In this document: piece by piece, positions 62,120 to 64,000 of the stretch | How positions within the stretch are numbered: position 1 is the stretch's first letter | Layout: each line of letters starts with the position of its first letter | Source: JAPUEK01 sp963815355 | GTDB taxonomy: Bacteria > Pseudomonadota > Alphaproteobacteria > Rhodobacterales > Rhodobacteraceae | DNA length: 64,000 nt | NCBI GenBank assembly: GCA_963815355.1 | Contig: CAWFGJ010000007.1 | Coordinates: 1 to 64,000 of the forward strand | Direction of reading: 5' to 3' | Notes under the pieces: model-generated | The model's input: the letters and a program-made list of their open reading frames with translations, nothing else | Databases searched by the model: none | Told to the model about the DNA's origin: nothing | Program-made: the position numbers and the translations under genes

Positions 62120-64000
62120 TCAAACTTTGGACGGCGACCCATAGGTTGCAGAATGGAGATCACGGAGGGTGAACTGCGGCGCAGTAGCCGAGACTGAATC
62201 GGCCGTGAAGACCACGGTTACAGGGGCTTGCGGGAGTAGGGTGAACGCGTTGCGCGAAAAGCGGCCGGGCCGATCTGCTTCCAAAGCAACAAAAAGAGCC
62301 AAAGCTTTGGCGTTGATCGTAATTTCCCAGTCCTGACCCGAAGCGCGAACCTCGTGGCTAAGAAGTGGGGGCTTCAATTCAAAGGCCTTGTGCGGCATCG
62401 TGGCGAAGACATCACTTGAGTGAGTGCCGTCGCTGCCTTCCCATGAATAGATAAGCATCTCTTGCGGTCTTAGGTCAGTCTTTGCGACGCGTGCAACTGT
62501 CATCGAAGTCGCACCAACTTCAGCGGAGACAACGTCCAGCAGGCGAGTTTGCCCGGCCATGTCGAGAGCCATCACACTAAGCTTGACCTGCAACGCCTCG
62601 GGTCGGTCATTGACCACGACCATACGCAGTTTATCGCCGTCCGGAATCGCCGTGACAAACAAGGGTTGGAAAAACTCTTTCGCCATGTGGTGGAGTAGTT
62701 TCCAATTTCCCCCATGGTCAAGACTAGACCACGAGCAAACAGGCCATGTGTCATTCAACTGCCAAATCAGGGTCCCCTGACAATGCGGCTTAAGACTGCG
62801 CCATTGCGTTACAGCAGTCTTGATTGCCAACCCCTGCTGTACTTGGCCCAGATACACAAAGTTTTCAAAATCCACCGGAAAACGAAAATATCGGAACATT
62901 GTCTCGGCGATCCGAGCGTTACCGCCCGCATTTTTTTGATGGCTCTCCATTACCGAGGCCGCAATATTGAAGTCCTCAGGGCCAGAAAACTGGCGGATCA
63001 CCTGCATAGAAGGATAAGACTGAAAGCCAAACTCAGAACAAAAACGTGGGCTTACATCGCGGTAGTGATCAAAGTCTCTTCCTTCGTGCCAGACCGACCA
63101 GAAATGCATGTCCCCAGAACTGTCATCATGCCACGCGTCACCAAAGCTCATCAAACCAGGCGATGGACTGGAAGGCCACCAATTCGCGCCCGGCAGCGTT
63201 TCTTTCAATGCAGTTTCGATCGTGCGGTTGAGACGATCGTAGCTGACAAGATAGCGATCTCGATCTTTACGACTTTCAGGGAACCACGTTAGTGCTCCAA
63301 TCAACTCATTGTCTCCGCACCAAAGTGCAATGCAGGCATGATGCCCAATCCGTGCGACGACATCGCGAATCTCAGCGTCGACATTGGCCAAAAAAGCCTT
63401 TGTCGATGGGTACAGGTTGCACGCGAACATGAAATCCTGCCAGACCATCAGCCCCAATTCGTCACAGATTTCATAAAACCAATCTGGCTCATAACGCCCG
63501 CCGCCCCATACACGGATCATGTTCATGTTTGCATCAACTGCCGACTTCAGGAGGGCACGCACTTCGATCGGATCGATGCGGCCATGCAAAGCGTCCGCCG
63601 GAATCCAATTGGCGCCCTTTGCAAAAACATCAACATTATTGACGCGAAAACCAAAAGAACGCCCCGCAGCGTCGGGTTCAGATCGAAGTTGCAAGTCTCG
63701 TAGACCGATCCGCCTCGTCTCTGTAACCGCGCCCATCCGCAGGTCCAAACTGTGCAGTGCTTGCGCACCCTGCCCCGCCGGCCACCATAGCACAGGGTCA
63801 ACTACGGAAAAAACCAAGCGCGCTCGGCCGTTCAAAACAATTGCTGTTTTGCAAAGGCCGCACAGAGTTGCCGAGACCTCAGTGCCATCGGCAATTACAT
63901 CAACTGTTACCTCGGCCAGCCCTGCTTCATGGCGCTGCGTCACCAAGACATCACGTATCTTCGGCGCAATTTCCTCCAGCCTCAACCCGCCCCAAACGCC
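62120..64000 (-). CDS. Beta-mannosidase, glycoside hydrolase family 2 (5' end outside the window)
   Basis: At least 626 residues are in the window; the start lies beyond the right edge, since the frame is open to 64000 and begins mid-domain with GVWGGLRLEEI. The catalytic barrel has WIPADALHGRIDPIEVRALL, NMNMIRVWGGGRYEPDWFYE, GLMVWQDFMFACNLYPSTKA, CIALWCGDNELIGALTWFPE (general acid Glu in NE) and RFCSEFGFQSYPSMQVIRQF (nucleophile Glu). It hydrolyses terminal beta-mannosyl residues. No signal peptide is visible because the N-terminus is missing. It is the first visible gene of the minus-strand sugar operon with the TIM-barrel isomerase and the dehydrogenase. Confidence 0.93.
   Translation of the reverse strand, partial: GVWGGLRLEEIAPKIRDVLVTQRHEAGLAEVTVDVIADGTEVSATLCGLCKTAIVLNGRARLVFSVVDPVLWWPAGQGAQALHSLDLRMGAVTETRRIGLRDLQLRSEPDAAGRSFGFRVNNVDVFAKGANWIPADALHGRIDPIEVRALLKSAVDANMNMIRVWGGGRYEPDWFYEICDELGLMVWQDFMFACNLYPSTKAFLANVDAEIRDVVARIGHHACIALWCGDNELIGALTWFPESRKDRDRYLVSYDRLNRTIETALKETLPGANWWPSSPSPGLMSFGDAWHDDSSGDMHFWSVWHEGRDFDHYRDVSPRFCSEFGFQSYPSMQVIRQFSGPEDFNIAASVMESHQKNAGGNARIAETMFRYFRFPVDFENFVYLGQVQQGLAIKTAVTQWRSLKPHCQGTLIWQLNDTWPVCSWSSLDHGGNWKLLHHMAKEFFQPLFVTAIPDGDKLRMVVVNDRPEALQVKLSVMALDMAGQTRLLDVVSAEVGATSMTVARVAKTDLRPQEMLIYSWEGSDGTHSSDVFATMPHKAFELKPPLLSHEVRASGQDWEITINAKALALFVALEADRPGRFSRNAFTLLPQAPVTVVFTADSVSATAPQFTLRDLHSATYGSPSKV

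Overview
The window looks like a chromosomal segment of a Roseobacter-group alphaproteobacterium (Rhodobacteraceae). The evidence is the gene content: rpoD next to dnaG, heterotetrameric sarcosine oxidase in the order soxBDAG, GlpX and RecJ overlapping and followed by tRNA-Glu, and an ImuA-ImuB-DnaE2 cassette behind an alphaproteobacterial GTTC-N7-GTTC SOS box. The density of insertion sequences and broken genes suggests an IS-rich lineage (Octadecabacter-like is a guess from memory, not a result).

Layout. 1-5513: the stump of an AT-rich membrane-protein gene abuts a long, 5'-truncated and frameshifted RTX/hemolysin-type repeat protein. 5636-10118: a small secreted protein, rpoD (carrying an apparent 1-base insertion) and dnaG, all on the minus strand. 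10237-16586: an M20 amidohydrolase and soxGADB for sarcosine oxidation. 17524-18958: a Glu/Leu/Phe/Val dehydrogenase broken by a stop and a frameshift. 19293-24144: two tandem vWA TadG-like proteins and two TadE-like pseudopilins. 24180-29056: a stack of mobile elements, with an IS110 inside an IS3-family element, inside a second IS3-family element whose other side is cut by a dead IS21. 29177-31764: hom, a small lipoprotein gene and a pirin gene. 31856-33976: another IS3-family copy plus remnants. 34294-39137: mgtE, an IS scar, glpX and recJ.

39193-52126: two identical tRNA-Glu genes in inverted orientation bracket a 12.8 kb accessory island. The island holds a phage-type terminase small subunit with small neighbours, an iteron-like cluster, a TcmP/three-Cys (Gp37/Gp68, DUF5131) gene pair, a dead serine resolvase with a dyad upstream, a dead tyrosine integrase, and a second phage-like three-gene module. 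Many island genes carry single-base indels. It resembles the wreck of one or more phage satellites or integrative elements.

52203-64000: a lytic transglycosylase, the SOS mutagenesis operon (SRAP-imuA-imuB-dnaE2), an IS3 remnant directly after dnaE2, and a minus-strand sugar operon (GH2 beta-mannosidase, TIM-barrel epimerase/isomerase, Gfo/Idh/MocA dehydrogenase) that runs off the right edge.

Most interesting points: the split of a presumed hom-glpX-recJ cluster, which a single IS-bounded inversion would repair; the inverted tRNA-Glu bracket with a tandem att-like duplication; the eight-copy GRTGAACCC cluster beside a terS-like operon; the TcmP/three-Cys pair; and a frameshift in the essential gene rpoD.
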